Origin: Phytoseiulus persimilis
Taxonomy: Eukaryota; Arthropoda; Arachnida; Mesostigmata; Phytoseiidae
DNA: 64,000 bases
Direction of reading: 5' to 3'
Assembly (NCBI GenBank): GCA_037576195.1
Contig: CM075101.1
Span: forward strand, 33,480,001 to 33,544,000
The position numbers and the translations under genes were made by a program. Positions 10,203 to 24,061 of the stretch are shown here, piece by piece. Position 1 is the first letter of the stretch; every line of letters begins with the position of its first letter. The notes below the pieces were generated by a model. The model ran no database searches, was not told the origin of the DNA, and was given only the letters and a program-made list of their open reading frames with translations.

Positions 10203-13200
10203 ACGGTTCCGAGCGCAGTTGTCAAAAACCTCTGCTCGCTACGCCTCAATGCACTGATCTCATGGAATCCAAGGTCAACGGCAGCCGGTGTGAGACCTCG
10301 TATTTTGCGGCGAACCTAATTTCGACGTGTGAAGTGTAACTTCGGCGGATCACGCAAACGAATATCCTTATGAGATAATGTAACGACGTGGGTTGCTCAG
10401 CTCCGATTCAGGGTTCTCGAAACACGAGTGTCTTCCGGTGTCATAACTGGTAGAATGATCATGCTGTTTGCTCATTGGTGTTCCCCCTTATTATTTGTTC
10501 TAATAGTCAAGACACTCAGAATCGATTGTCGCTTATTTCTGTCGTGAACAACTCTGTTACCGCTGTGAAATGTTTACCCACTATGTCCACGGAATCTGTG
10601 ATGTGGAATTTACGTGCCCTCTGCACGTGCGAACTTCAGTTCCACGTCCGCGGGCATTTCAATCCTTCTGCGATGATGAGCCACCAAATAGAATGAAGAT
10701 CACGACGGAACTCGAAAACGGGTCGCGAAATTGATTCGAGAGGACTTACCAGAGTGATTTTCCGAACATTCCGAATCCTGCAAGCCTGTTCTCTGAGCTA
10801 CGCTTTCGAAAAAAATGTTCGATCCAATACAGTGGTATTCCCATCATGCTCGACCCTTTTCGAAAACTTTCGTACACGCAGTAACTGCTGGCCGGCTCAT
10901 TCGGGCATGAGCAAGAAGCTCATGGATATCTGGTTTGAAAATGACGCCTGTTTTCCCGAAAAGAGTGAGCCATTCGCCCGACTCGAGTTCGCTTCTGTTG
11001 AGGTTTCACCGTCGTGAGAGGGCTCTATCTTCCCACCTGAGGAACGGACTGGCGAAAAAATTGAACGAGGTGGACGCTGAGGGGTCGTGGGTACACTCGG
11101 ATAATCGAAACTAAACCTGGGAAGTCCTCTCAACAAACCTGTGGAATCATCGATGGGCGCCCAAGTTTTCGTCACCCACATCGGGCATGTCACTAACCAT
11201 TGCTCGCAGGCCCAAAAGTACGAATGAACTCCCAAGTGTACGGAGGGTCACAAGCATCAGCTACCTCACATGGACTGAACCCAATCACTAGGGGAAACAG
11301 CAGAATCCAAAATTATTATCGTAATCCAGCTGTGAAGTACCGGCAACCAGAAGTCTCTCTAAGCGGTGAAAGCTCTGTCGCGCGGCGTTCGTAATGCTTT
11401 TCCTTTGAAAAGGTTTATGTCGGCCCAATGGCCATGGAACAGACGGTACATTCTCAAAATATGGAGGAACGAAAACGTGGATCCGCTTCATATGATTCGA
11501 AACACACGCTATATTTTCGAGATTCTAGCGCGCGTAGCTGCTGGGGACGAAAGCTCGACTGACTCCTTCAACGTGATTTGGGATCCTACGAAATTCGATA
11601 CATGATTCGGTCCTGATTTTGAAACGCTGTGTGGGAATGCCGTACCCTCGGTCAACCGGTTCTCTCACCGCGGTCCCTGCTGATTCGGCAAGCCCCAGAC
11701 CCCCGGATCATTTGCGATCTTATCCCAGCTCAGTTCTCCACGTCTGTTCTCTTATTTCCTTTCCCCGTTCCGAACTGTTCCCTTCTCCGCAAACGGCCTT
11801 CGGCGCACTCTGAGACGCTATTGCCGAAGCATTTCATAATTGTAAGTGCATGAGCGATCCGTGTGCAACTATTTTTCTAATAACTGTCCCTCAATGTTAA
11901 TAGTGTTCCGGTTTTCCGGAGGCCAACTGAGAATCTACCATCCATTTATTGAACGAGTTACAGCCGCAGCTGATACTGCCGCTGCTGGGGTGGATGATTT
12001 ACTGTTGTATAAATAACACAAATTGTCTTACCTCGTCTCTGGGTTATTACTTCGAGCATTCGTACCTTAAACGACTGAGTATGTCCAATGAGATGTAAAT
12101 AAATATATGAGAGTTATCAATCTAGTTGAAGAGCTCGTATTTCATGACGGAATGATAGTTTTCGGTTTTCCGATGGATTGATCTCCACGGCTGCTCGACG
12201 CAAGCGAAGCGTCTGAACCGACAGTGTAGGACCAATCTAAGAACCACCGAGCAGCTGCACTGCGCTCGTCCAGACAAAGTCCTCGTTTCTGTAATCATGG
12301 GGAACCTCATTAGGTGAGAACGCTGCCAATTCAAGTCGTAGATCTCCCGATCGGAGCTTGTCCTTATTTGTCCTGGAGCTTGGCCAACGAGGTGTCCAGC
12401 GGTCACTGAGCAACCCTCGAGAATGTAGCGGATGCTCGCGGGGCGTCCTATCTCGTTTCCGAGCTCCATCCTAACAAAGTTCGGTCGCCATCTCAGCGGC
12501 TACCATCGATTGAAATCCATGAAGTGGATTTTCGGAGTCAACGTTCAATCGAACTGTCATACATTCAACCTTCCATTTTCACATTAAGAGAGTTCAGTCG
12601 GTTCGCATTCCTAAGTTATAACTCCGTTCATTCATTGATGGGGCCTGATTCATCTAAGCTTGGTCTCTCCCTTCTGGTCAACACCTTCGTATCTACATCC
12701 ACTCCTTGGGTAAGCTATTGCCTACTAAACGGACCGGCGCATCTTTCTGCGGTTGTTTTCGTTCCTACGAACACCGATCCGTCGGGTTGGACTGGTTTCT
12801 TGCCTGTCTTCCGCATATGGGGATGAAGCTTATCGAACGAGAAGCGATTCTCCTTCGAAAACCCATGACAACGCAGTCTAATGATGGTTTCAAATGTTCA
12901 GAGGGTTGACTCGCTGTGTCGCATCGGGAGGGTTCTTATCGAACTTCCACATATCCGAAGGCAGCGCTCTACCCTTCGAACTGGATGGAGACCTGGCGAG
13001 TTACTTCGAAAAACGAGTTCTTTTCGAGGTTGCTGATGGCTCCAGCTTAGGAGTTTTTGCAGATGGAGCATGTGAGTACTTCGACTGAGAGAGTCATGAA
13101 ATATTGGATTAGGTCCGTATAAATAGACGAGTTCTGTCTCCTAAACGCTGAATGTCTACGTGCTGAAGAAGTTGAGGAACAGATAGGCATCCTCTCGACC

Positions 13201-16200
13201 TCGACCCCAGCCACAAACGCGATCTCCATGTTTACATACGCCAGATCGCTTCCGATCTCGCCAGATCTCGACCGGAGCCTCCCTGGAACATGAAAACAGC
13301 GGACGAAGCGAATCGTTCTCCATAGTTGGTCGAAGCTTCGGGGAACAGTATGACTCATCGTGAGCTGCGTCTTAAATGGAATAGAACTCATGGAGCGACA
13401 AAATGAGCAAATAATCGATTCTAGTAGTTGGTGCTCCGTCATAGTCTTTCGAACTGCCGGGGAGTTGCTTTGGGCCAATCAGATGAGAGCACTTCCGAGT
13501 CAAAAGACTCCGAACCAACTGCAAAGGACGCGATCGATGAGCCGATGTCCGCTGCTTCCGTTGTTATGCGATCTCTGCTGACTCAATGTTTAGAATCGGC
13601 TCTGCAGCGGGCGACACGTGTTCTTTGTTCGTGCAGTTTAGTAACACACCGGTAGCTGAATCCCATTTCCTCTCGAGCCGGAGCTCAAGCCGGCGGAAAC
13701 AATTGATTCATCGGATCGGTTTTCGGCGTGGAATCTCAAGACGAATATCCAGTGAAACCTGCGTAGTCCTGCGCATCCCCGAACGTCTCCGGTTCAAATG
13801 CTCCACATCCTCACAAACTCCACTCCTTCACTATTACTCCCCGAGTTTTTGAATCTCTCAAGGGGTCTAGATCAACATCATCTCTGTGAGTGAACTCTAT
13901 ACTCGGCACTACGTCTGACCGATGGTTAGCACTTCGTTATCGACAGTCTGCAAGGAAGTTCGTGCCGTTCCGGCTGGCGGAAGGGGACTCGTGACAATGG
14001 GGCCCACAGTTATCTGACTCGGGTCCGCCAGGAGTATTCCAAGACGTCTTCGTTTCGACTGCTCTAGATCGAGTGGCAAAGTTATTCACCCGCAGAACGC
14101 GGTGAGGAGATCACGTTTCCACCACTTTTCGCGCCATTAGGTATCTGGACACATGATGCCCGCTTCAACTATTGTTGAGATAGGCATTTCGAATATGTAC
14201 GAGCGGATCACAAATGCTGATTATTTGCGTCACGGTGATCCGAGACACAAATCCGTCCTCCTAGATAACGCACGGTGTATAGCCTCAGTGCTTCTACCAA
14301 TCGCGAAACGGGTGTAGGCGGTGACGGGGACAAGAACAGGCACTAAGCTCTTCTTGAGCGATCCGCGATGCGGTTTTGCTGGAGTGGCAGGGCTCAGATT
14401 CAACGACCTCCAGGTGATCCTCGAACCTCGTGTCTGGTCATATTCCTGTTGTGTATATCTGGTCCCGAGATCGGAGAATCTTCCCTGGAACTCGACTCCT
14501 CTCCCAGAAAGATGCACCGTGACTGATCACAGATAAGTGTGTAACATGATTCCACAGAGTTTAGCCTTCCTCGCGGATTCCGTCACGCATCTAAAATTGT
14601 TCTCTCAAAGGGTTAGATCATAGTTGTAAGCTGCGCATTTGACGCTGTGATTTCCCATTCCTCATGCAACGCAAATTCTCTTTCTTCATCTTTCCCATTC
14701 CTCGATGGCACTCGAGATTTCAAGAATCCTTCAGCGAAAAAGCAGCACGATACATTTTCTATTTGCGATTCAGCTAGAACTCGCTTCGTCCATTCACTAT
14801 CGTGTCCGTGTAGAACAGTCCACGATTTCCCTTTTGTTCAACAAGAATGATGCAATTCGAAAATTGAATTTAGCTCGACTAGCTGATGCCAAGAGATGTG
14901 ACCCTGAATCTGATCTCTGAGTCTCCCGCAACACCCCCGGACTCATCCGCTAGACTGCGGCATGTGTGCTGTTTGCTCCGCAGTTCCTTGAAGCCTCTCA
15001 CCGCAGGTACAGTGGACGATCCGCTGGAATGTGTCTCGATCCGTTCAACTGCTCTGAATGAGCCTGCGAGATCGACCCACCCCGGATCTGCTGGCGCAAT
15101 CAGACGACCTGAAGCGACCACTTTGGTGTCTTGAGCAATCCGGACGACCTTGGGTTGAGGGTCTCCAACTCCGATATGGCATCCCCCAGATCGGCATTCA
15201 TTCTTTCATTCGTCGACCAGGAAACCAGCTCCTTGGCGGGGGAGGGCGCACCGGAGATTCAGATTTCCTCATCCCCAACGAACTCGCAGAGCCCAAGAGT
15301 TGACTAGCGGAATTGCATTCGCATTCACATTCCGATCACAGCGATGCCAGGTGCATGCTCATACAATCAAGATCACGGAGTGGTTGCTCAACAGGCACTT
15401 CCGGAAGGCGCATCAAGTTATGCATTCTCCTTCGGGGAGAATCGGCTCATGAAGTATGCATCAAGCTCTCGAATGCCCCCTGTGGAAATCGCACGCTAGG
15501 AGCCTTGAAAATTAAATCTGCGATGATTCGCTACAGCTCTCGATATTTAGTAGAAGATAGAGCCCAGTAGCATGGGCGTGGTTTCAGTGTTCACGTTGGA
15601 AGCAGACCACTGTTTCTCGGGGTTTCCTTCAAGGAACAAGCACTCCCCGGGAGTCGAAACGTCGTTCGACATTTTCTGGAGTGAAAAAAAACACGCGTGA
15701 GAAGCTTGGAGGACCTCGTGAGCTTTCCAGCTTCCCAGATTTCGTGCCTCCCCTCTCGGAACAGCGAGCGGTCGTTCCGACGGACGAGTCCAGGGGAACG
15801 AGCTCATCCTCCCCCAAAGTTTCGCAGAGAAACTCTTAGGTTCTGAGGACTCGGAGTGGTTGACAACGTCTGTGGAAAACTTTCTCATCCGCATTGCCTC
15901 ACTGACGCCGCCTCCTGCGCAAAGTCAGAACGTTAGCGATGGGTTAGAGCTGCTCCGAGGACGGTTGTCGAAATTGCCCAGGGCGGAACCCGGAAACTCC
16001 CTGGAAAGACCAACCCCTCCGACTCCAACCGGTCTAGAGTAACACCGAAAAATAAACAGTTCTGGGCGTCAAATGCCGCCCCTCGCAGAGTGCCGCCTGG
16101 GGCGTATCGGCCCCCTTTCATTAGGCCACTGCCCGGCTCTCCGATTCCATCGCAACAGACTGTGGGAGCCTCTTGCGAAGGGAAACAGCAGAAAACAGAT

Positions 16201-19200
16201 GATCAGGTTCCCTTGGTACCGATTCTCGATGGTGAACTCCGGAATCAGCTTGTGATGTAGAGATATGAATGGCAGACAGGCTTCTCAAAATGATCGTGTC
16301 ATCGATTCTCTCCAGGCGATGCTCCTCACTGAAAACAGGTGTAGTTAGGATATCAACGAAGACACTACCTCAATAGACGGTCTGTTTCCATTCGGGTCAT
16401 GTTTCTTTCGTCACACCTGGGCTCCATCAGCGGCTATCACAATGCAGCCCCGAGGCTCATCGAGAGCGAGACGTCTCCTACAACAAATCGTTCTCCGCGT
16501 GTTCACTTTCGGTCGTGTTACTGTCCTTGAAGATCTTCGCCAAACAGAGCGTTCAGAAATGAAGGGAGGGCCGACTTGGAGGACATCTCTGAGATATCAT
16601 CTACCCCATTCGTTAGCTAATCGACACGCAGATGAGGCGGACTTCAAGGGCAGGATCTCGAAGTTGTGTTTCACAATGGGACCTCCTGAAAGTAAGTCCC
16701 ACGATTCAAAGTATGGCAACTTTTGACAACGTTCGATTCCTGAGTGGCTCAATGTTGGGTGTCGGGTCTTTCTACTCAGCCCGGTGCGCCAAAAGTGCGG
16801 CAAAAATGGGTGGATCATAAATAAAATATGGAAGGAGCACCCAGGATCCTGTGAGAGGCAACCAAATGAATATTTCGCGATGTTTTGGAATCATTGCACG
16901 AATTAGCCGACAAAACAAGTTTCTGAAATGAGAATCCGGTCAAGTTTTTATATTCCGAGAAATTCTCATCCTCGACTGAAACATTTTATACCCAGATCGG
17001 CATGCTGTGCAGTGGGGTGTAGGGAGGACGAGGTTCATCCGTTCTCTCCAATTCTGACAACCAGCTTGATGAAGAACGGTCACGCAGACGATCGCCGCAG
17101 AATTATCACCAAGGTCGGGATCCTTTCCCGAGAGTTCTTCGATCAAAATTCGTCCGTCTCTGAGTGATGAAGCAACCGTAAATGTCACTCTGCACGACTG
17201 CTACTACTGGATGAGGGTAAACTCTTCATTCCTGATTCTTTAATTTTCACGGCAGGAAGAAAATCTCAGTTGCTGTTTTTTGGCTTCCGAATCGCAATGA
17301 AGGAGCTTCTTGATCTCATGTGGTGTCTGTGGACTCCGTAATCGCCGTGGGGGGAAACAATTGGATGGGACCCCTCCTCGAGGTTAGCGAAACGGAATCA
17401 TCGATCTCACAGGAACGTGAGGAGGTTTCGGGAATTCTCGCTCCCCGTCAGTCTCGGGAAGTGGGCCGTATCGCTTCATATTTACAACAGCTGAACTGAT
17501 AACTCTGAGATCGGATGAGATAACTTCCGGGTCACAGGTATCTCCGTTCGCGGAGTTCGAGCAATCACCACTGATTCTTCGCCTCTGGACAGCGCCGAGT
17601 ACAGGGGCGAGTGAGCCAGAACGACCCTTTTTCTTCAGCGTCCACGTTTTCCAAATCTGATTCAGCCGATTAACGAAAGTCGCCCATCGCGACGTCCACC
17701 AAAGGTGATAATCAGTCTCATTCGCTCCTAAACGATGAGCGATGACTCGGGAGGCCCATCGGTCTTGTAATATTTAATCATTGCCACTCAGAACTCTGCT
17801 TGAGAGGGACTAGTTCCGACTCTTCCAGTGAGCCAATATATCAGAGTCTTGAGCCGCTCACGGCTGGATGAGCTGTTGTTGAGAGAGATCAGAATAACCA
17901 AGAATTCTCGAAACGGCCAACTGTGTGTGTTATCGCAGCGTATTCGTAGGAAGCGAAATTAAAAACTTCAAGGGTGAAAAGTGTGTCTGAAGGAAGCCTC
18001 CTATGGTTTCCATCCTGGAGATCTTGCAGGCTTGAGGGGGTACACCACAACGAGTTTCCTCGCTCCTCCATTCCAGACTCCTCTTGATTCTCGTCTGCCA
18101 TCGTGTTGTGGGTCCCGCTTGGAAACGGGAATCGACTTGCCGCGGGTGTGAGGGTTGTGAACCGAAATCCCGAAAAAAAAGGTTCTGGAATTGTTTTCTC
18201 TTTACAACCGAGTTGGAAATCCCGAACTCTCGGGAACGAAGAATGTTGCTTCCCCGGTTCCATCAATTCTTCTCCCCTGTAATCTGTTTTCCGATCGATT
18301 CCGCGGGAATCTGTTCTCACAAGAATCCGCGAAACTGTACATGCAAACCGAATTTCGTTCAAAACCGTCGAATACGTACGAAAGATCACCGAAACTCAAG
18401 TCTATAGGAGAACCATCTTGAGAAAATCGACTCCGAAGTTTCGAGAGGATTAGAAAACACAACTGTTATTGTTCCGAGGATTATAAGTTTCCCGGAGGCT
18501 CCGGCGTAGTAAGGCGCTCGGAAACTTGATGTGGGTTTCGCGTTCTTTTCTCTAGTCGAGCGCCGCTTCGTTCTTTGTTTCACATATTTGTTCATACGAG
18601 CCCCATCACGCTTTTGAGCTACGTCGATGCTCCTGCTTGACAGCACTCGATCCGGCTTGAGTGACTTCTGCAACTCGGGAGCTTCTCATCCACCCATGTT
18701 GAACGAGGCCATTAAGCGAGTTATGCCGAATTGTGAGGGAGTTCTCGAATGACTGAGCGAAAGCTCTCAATGGCGTTCCGAGTTTGGAGGTTCAAACATT
18801 CCTCCGGGAAATCTCAGTCCTCGCTCCATTCTCTTGAAGAATACCGTTTGCGTACGGGATATATTCGTCCACGAAAGGTCCGGTTGGATTTCGGTAGCCT
18901 TCCTGCACTTCTCCGAAGAAGCCCGTCCGGAGCTCTTATCCGGCTTGAAGCCGCATCTAGAACAGAGATTCTAACGCGAAGATTTGATCATCGAGCTCAT
19001 GCGCGACACGACACTTCTCTGGCTCTCGCCGAACACAAACCGTCACCTGCGCCACTGAGCGTGGAACGTGATATTGATCCCAGGATCTCCGAGCTCAGTT
19101 TCGTCGTTGAACTTGATGTTCGGTTATGGAGCAGATGCGTATTCTTGTGTAGAACAAGGCAACGGCGATATAAACTACTGGAATCGACGGAGTTGCCCTC

Positions 19201-19543
19201 AGCTGACATCATACGTCACAGCGTTCGTTGTGCGCAGATCTGCACAAGAATTCCGAAAGTTCGCAACTTCTGGGGAATAGCGTAAGAGAATTCCACGGGC
19301 CACAAATTGTGGTAACATGCCTTTGAGAGCCTTGGATTCGTGCTCTTCGGGACATTCAGCGAACTATCGGGATGAGTTCTCCCTTCAATGAAGGCTCTTT
19401 CGGATTGTTGGAAGAGACCTTGTCGCGTCCAGCCGAGCATGAATGACTCCCAAGACTCTTCTGAACAAATATCCGAGATGATTCCGAGCGTAACAAGGAT
19501 GACACACGGATACAAAGTCAAGACAGGAGTGAAAAAGAATCTA
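10203..19543. other. 9.3 kb without a recognisable gene
   Basis: I inspected all frames longer than 60 codons and found no domain or transposon motif. The first 500 bp after the receptor stop lack AATAAA and ATTAAA. An AT-rich patch near 12085-12110 contains AATAAATAT on the plus strand and could be a polyadenylation signal, but no upstream exon is identifiable. A 166-codon minus-strand frame at about 17889-18389 and a 178-codon plus-strand frame at 18749-19285 are open but look random. Confidence 0.5.
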
Positions 19544-19590
19544 GGCCAGGTTCAGTAGCTGAAGTAGTGGTTCCGTATGCTTACGTTCTA
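19544..19590 (+). repeat. Dispersed copy of the 60.6-kb tandem repeat head
   Basis: About 45 bp here (from GGCCAGGTTCAGTAGCTGAAG to TTCCGTATGCTTACGTTC) match the start of each unit of the tandem array at 60.58-61.17 kb with few differences. After that the similarity fades. It is probably the end of a shared interspersed element. Confidence 0.65.
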
Positions 19591-19757
19591 CTCGCTAAGC
19601 GCCCAAGTACTGGTGGACGAGCGGAAGGAACAATTCAAGTAAGCTCTGTGTGCTGCGAAGGAGTCTCCGAGAGGATCTTGTATCAGCTCACTGGTTTCCG
19701 TGCGGATTCGATGGAGACGATTGAGCAGCTGAGGCCGGCAAAGATCATCAGCGCTCA

Positions 19758-20518
19758 TAGGGTAAAAGTACCAGTTATGGGCCACTTACCAGTTTTGGGC
19801 CAGCTACCAGTTTTGGGCCAACTACCAGTTATGGGCCGCCCACTGACCAGTTATGGGCCTCAAGGGCGGTGAACTTTTCCACAAGGGGACCATCTCTTGT
19901 CCACTGCAGAATCAACGGGAACGTGTGGGGACTAATGAGAAGAGCTCCGGTCCTCATCAGCAAATCGCCTATGACTTCGAATTCGTCCTTACTACTTATG
20001 ATCCGCTTCGTCTGTCAGTTCGTTTGTCAGTTTGGCCGCACTCCTTATAGAATTTGTGGGGGTGATTCCAGGACCAATCTGACCATACTTTTCCAAACCT
20101 GGAGGGGTGATTCCGGGATCCATCTGACCATATTCCTTGGAGTCTCTGGAGGTTGATCCCGGGTCGAACCCGCAGAACCTCCAAGGGTGCGTTGAAGTGG
20201 GGAATCCTGCAGAGTCCGCATCAGTGTCCTCAGATCAGCATACGATTTCGGCAGACATGGTATTGGTTAAATCGAAATCGAGTGCCTCACTCTGATTGAG
20301 GAAGATGGGAGGGAGGAAATCATTAGATCGTTCCACGATTCACCTCGTCACGAAAGAGAGGCGCTTCCTCCCCACGGAAAGCCTCCGGTTGGAGCAGTAC
20401 TTCGATATCCGGCGATGGACCACTACTGGTCAGTATATGGCCCATAACTAGTGGGTGGCCCAAAACTGGTGAGTGGCCCAAAACTGGTAAGTGGCCCATA
20501 ACTGGTACTTTTACCCTA
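19758..20518. mobile_element. Inverted-repeat element with 18-bp iterated termini (copy 1)
   Basis: The two ends are inverted repeats that begin TAGGGTAAAAGTACC. Their first 45 bp are identical, after which they diverge. Each end is a run of 18-bp units of the form ACCAGTTWTGGGCC plus four variable bases: five units on the left (19768-19857) and four recognisable on the right (about 20430-20510). The interior, about 560 bp, has no transposase frame. It holds a separate 46-bp tandem repeat at about 20058-20170 containing GGGGTGATTCC and CTGACCATA. The structure suggests a non-autonomous DNA transposon whose terminal units may be transposase-binding sites. No target-site duplication is evident (flanks CTCA and CTTG). 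The superfamily is not assigned. A stray related unit lies at 20812-20831. Confidence 0.8.
20058..20170. repeat. 46-bp tandem repeat inside the element
   Basis: The start GGGGTGATTCC recurs at 20058 and 20104, and as the variant AGGTTGATCCC at 20150. CTGACCATA recurs 46 bp apart in the first two units. It lies wholly inside the inverted-repeat element and may be an internal expansion. Confidence 0.6.
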
Positions 20519-22091
20519 CTTGGAAAAAAAAACGCCGGTTTTCCTACGTGTCGCACTATCGAAAACAAATCTCTCTCGCGGCTCGTTTAGTATTGCACTG
20601 AATCAGACAGCAAGGATTTTGAAGGATCGACGCCTGGCCGGGTCGAGCATGTCAGAGAATACAACGGAACCAAAGCTCGTCACACATGGTTCACGCAACC
20701 CCATATCCCTGCTTTAGGAAAGCCTCCTCGAATTCCCTCGTCGCCTGCACTCCAAAAACAGCCGCATCCGCTGGGCATCGCCCGACCGGAGATTGGAGTT
20801 GACTCCTAATAAGTGGCGTAACTGGTAAGGCATCGGAAGAGATTCTTGGAGCTTGAAACAAGGTTATGATCACTAAATGTTATCACGATACTGCGTTGGT
20901 CGCGATCTGGACCTTGATTCGGATTGAATTCCTGCTGCAGTGGAGGACATTGACAGAACATCGAAGTTCTGAGCTCTGCGCCCCCTCAAGAGATGGAGAT
21001 GCAAGTCCGAATCCGTGGTTCACTCAGCCCTCTCGGGCACTTTGCTGTTCCTCAGATGAAGCGAGTTTTTTTTTGCAGTTACAGAGATTCACAGAACTTC
21101 AACTCTTTCGCGCCCCAGCTCTGTGCCCCAGCTTCTCGGCGGCGAGACTCCGTTGCCGAGTCGAATTGACTCTCCCGTGATGCAGACACGCATATGGACA
21201 AAGCTCGGAGTCTGAGTTTGCACCACTCAGATCTCTGGCACGTTTACTAGTTTGGAAGACAAATTGGGTTCATCTTGCGATTACAGACATGGGAAAAAAT
21301 CAACCACGGTCTCACGCCCTTCAGCTTTGCGCCACATTAGCTCGGCCCCCGGGTCACGTTTCCCCTTTCCCCGGGGGTCACGTGCCCCCTCTGCCCCCCA
21401 TCGACGTGAATGATCAATTGAAGTCACCGGGTGATGGTATGAGAAAGGAGCAACACCGTTGAACATGCGAAACGAATGAAAGCACTACTCATAACCTCAG
21501 GGGCGAACGCCTTAACTATTCACAATGAAATCAGGTCAAAGGACTTTCAAAGCTTGCCAAAGTGGAAGAAAACGACGCGTCAATAATCCTCTCTGCAGCG
21601 GACGAACTGCCTCCGAAACCGCGCTCCACGTGGAGGTAGCCAGCGTGACTTCACCTTCTACAAATTCTGACGTTTTTGTTGCAGACTCATGGGAGCATGC
21701 TGATCAATTTTCCGAGCTCATCGGCAACGACGCTACCATTGAGCCGGATAGCTTCGAAGACTCCCTGAGAAGAGGCGCGCACTGAGTCACCGGATTTGCG
21801 AACGGGAGAAGTGATCATCGTGGAATCATCAGATGGCTATCCCTGCCCTTTCACACGATGCATGTCAGAGCATGGCTAGATCCCGGACGCCGTCCGCCGA
21901 CGGATCTGGGTCGAGTGATCCTGAAGTCTTTAGCAACCGGGAGACGAAATAACGCGACACATCGCCCTGAGAAGAGCCGCCTAGCCGCTGTCGAGGATAT
22001 TCCCTCACTTAGACCCCTCGAGCCCGCGGCGAACTGTCTAAGCGAGCAGAATAGACTATATTCGTTTATTCTGACTACCCAACTGATGCAC
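20519..22091. other. No recognisable gene; GC-rich tract
   Basis: No supported coding region. About 21344-21400 is a C/G-rich tract that twice contains a GGGTCACGT core (CCCGGGTCACGT and CCGGGGGTCACGTG), the second including an E-box CACGTG. A stray unit of the 18-bp transposon repeat sits at 20812-20831. Confidence 0.45.
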
Positions 22092-22243
22092 AACGCCTGA
22101 CCTGTAACGCCCACCTTCTAACGCCTAACGCCCAACCTCTAATGCCCAGGCTTTGACGCCTAACGCCTTAGCTCCAGCGCCAAAAACCTAAGCCCGAACG
22201 CCTGAGCTCCAACGCGTAACGCCTAAGCTCTAACGCCTGACTT
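22092..22243. repeat. Heptamer-phased TAACGCC minisatellite
   Basis: Roughly 150 bp are built from TAACGCC and related heptamers, often alternating with a second, more variable heptamer to make 14-bp units (for example CTTCTAACGCC and CTCTAATGCC). At least ten recognisable cores are present. Period 7 is maintained through most of the block despite base changes. Confidence 0.75.
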
Positions 22244-23348
22244 CTCACTCCCGACAACTCAGGTGATATTTACGGTATCGAAGCGGTAAGATCGTGAGCA
22301 AACTTCTGGAAGGGGATTTCCCCGTGTCCAGGATGTACAACAATCATGCATTTCATAGATTGACTCAGATCATCGAGTTTTCATCATCGAATCAAGCATA
22401 TCCCGTCGCGCTTCGTCGCAGCTACAACTGTTAGTCAGAGGAGCTCCGCTGATGTAGGCAGATCCGAAGCCTTTTTGCCCCGCTGAGGGTAGTTCTCGCC
22501 GTGGTACGGTCCGGTGCCATGACCACAGTAGGGCGAGAAAGCACGTGGAATGGAGGAAATACGGAAGTGGTCTGCAGCGGAGCTGACACAGATTCTTAAC
22601 TTCGGAGCGTTTCTCCATGATGGAATGCAGGCAAGCCGCCCCGCTGGGTCTAAAGGATGTGACAGAACGTGCATGTGAATGGTTATCCGATCAGGAGTCC
22701 GCCACTTGATTGGGACGACAAAGTAAGGCACCATGGCACTGCGGAACAATATCCGGCGACCGTTCCGAACTCATCCGAATCTGGCAGTCTAGAGAGGATC
22801 TCATTTTTCGTTGGGAAAAATAATTTGTTCGAATATGTAGACATGGCTGAATAGATTACAGCCCGGTATCCTGTAAGACCTATCCCCCGGATAGCCGACA
22901 CTTGTAAAAACTCCACCTCTCCAAACTCGGTATAACTGAACCCGCCTCCACCGGAGCCGGTGTTCCTGATGCTCCATATGCCGGAAAAATCTCCGCTCTT
23001 GTCGACGCTCGTTCGAAGCTATCTCGAAGGAAACGAAGCCTCAAGAGCACGTGAATTTTTTTGCTCGTCAGATCGTTTCCGCAGATGTAATCGCACCTGC
23101 GAGGTTTGCTCGATTTTATATGTAAAGAAACTTATACGGATTGTGAGAACGTTCAGCCTTGTCTAAACGGGTGACATTCCCTTGTCGTTCGAGCTAGTTC
23201 ACTCCTTTGCCTACTGAACCGCCTGAAAGACTTCTGTTCGCCGACTACACGATGTTCGCAGCATCTGATCTTCCTCGAGGAATTATACAACGGTGGACCT
23301 TTGCGAATGCAGAATTTCCGATCTCACGTAGGCCTCCACCCCTTAGAC
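22244..23348. other. No recognisable gene
   Basis: Only short frames without recognisable motifs. Confidence 0.5.
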
Positions 23349-23455
23349 CAGTAGTTCCGAAAGTGGACCACATGAACCCCTAGGATCCATGGCGATTCCA
23401 GGAGGGTCCATGACGCCCAAAACGGATTTTGGGGGTCTACGGTAGGTCCTGCCGT
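23349..23455 (+). repeat. Possible hAT-type transposon end
   Basis: The stretch starts CAGTAGTTCCGAAAGTGG and continues with CCCCTAGGATCC and a GGGGGTC-rich segment. This resembles the CAGNGGTTCCCAAA... ends typical of hAT/Charlie-like transposons. It lies about 700 bp before the transposase remnant and in the expected orientation. I did not find a convincing matching right end or an 8-bp duplication, so the assignment is tentative. Confidence 0.4.
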
Positions 23456-24061
23456 CTCGGCTTTTGCTGCACATATCTGCAAATATGCGGCCCACTACAG
23501 AAGCTCTTTAGAGGCGCCGATGGTATCTTGGCGTGACAATGCACCCAGCGATTGAAGAGCATACGCGTATACGAATTCGTGTGCCAGAACTGAGTTCTCT
23601 CCGATCTTCGAATATTCGGTTTGATTTGTGACAACGATTTTGTTCGTAAGTCCTTGCTCCATCGGACTCGTCGTTGGGAAGGCACCAAACTTTGTAGTCT
23701 GTGCACCGGTTTTTCGCCAGCGGCCAAACGGCTGTTAGCTGTCAGAACACACACGAATATCCGAAGCTTAATTCGGTTGCTCTCATCCTTCCAAACGGAG
23801 CTGACTTTCTCGAAAACAATGTGCTCGATTGTGCTTCACCGGCATGTTCGCACGCTGCTCAATAACTGCCTCGTTTTTCACAGAATTCATGATGGAGGGA
23901 TCGGAAAAGGAAGATCGCGAGTAGGACGTCGAGTATCTGAAGTTCGGATTCTTTCCGTCGTGGTCCGACAGACGTTTTCCCATGTGCCTTGTTTATGAGA
24001 AGACCCTTACAAACGTCTCGATGAGACCGGTTAAACTCATCATCCAACTCTTCAAGAGCCA

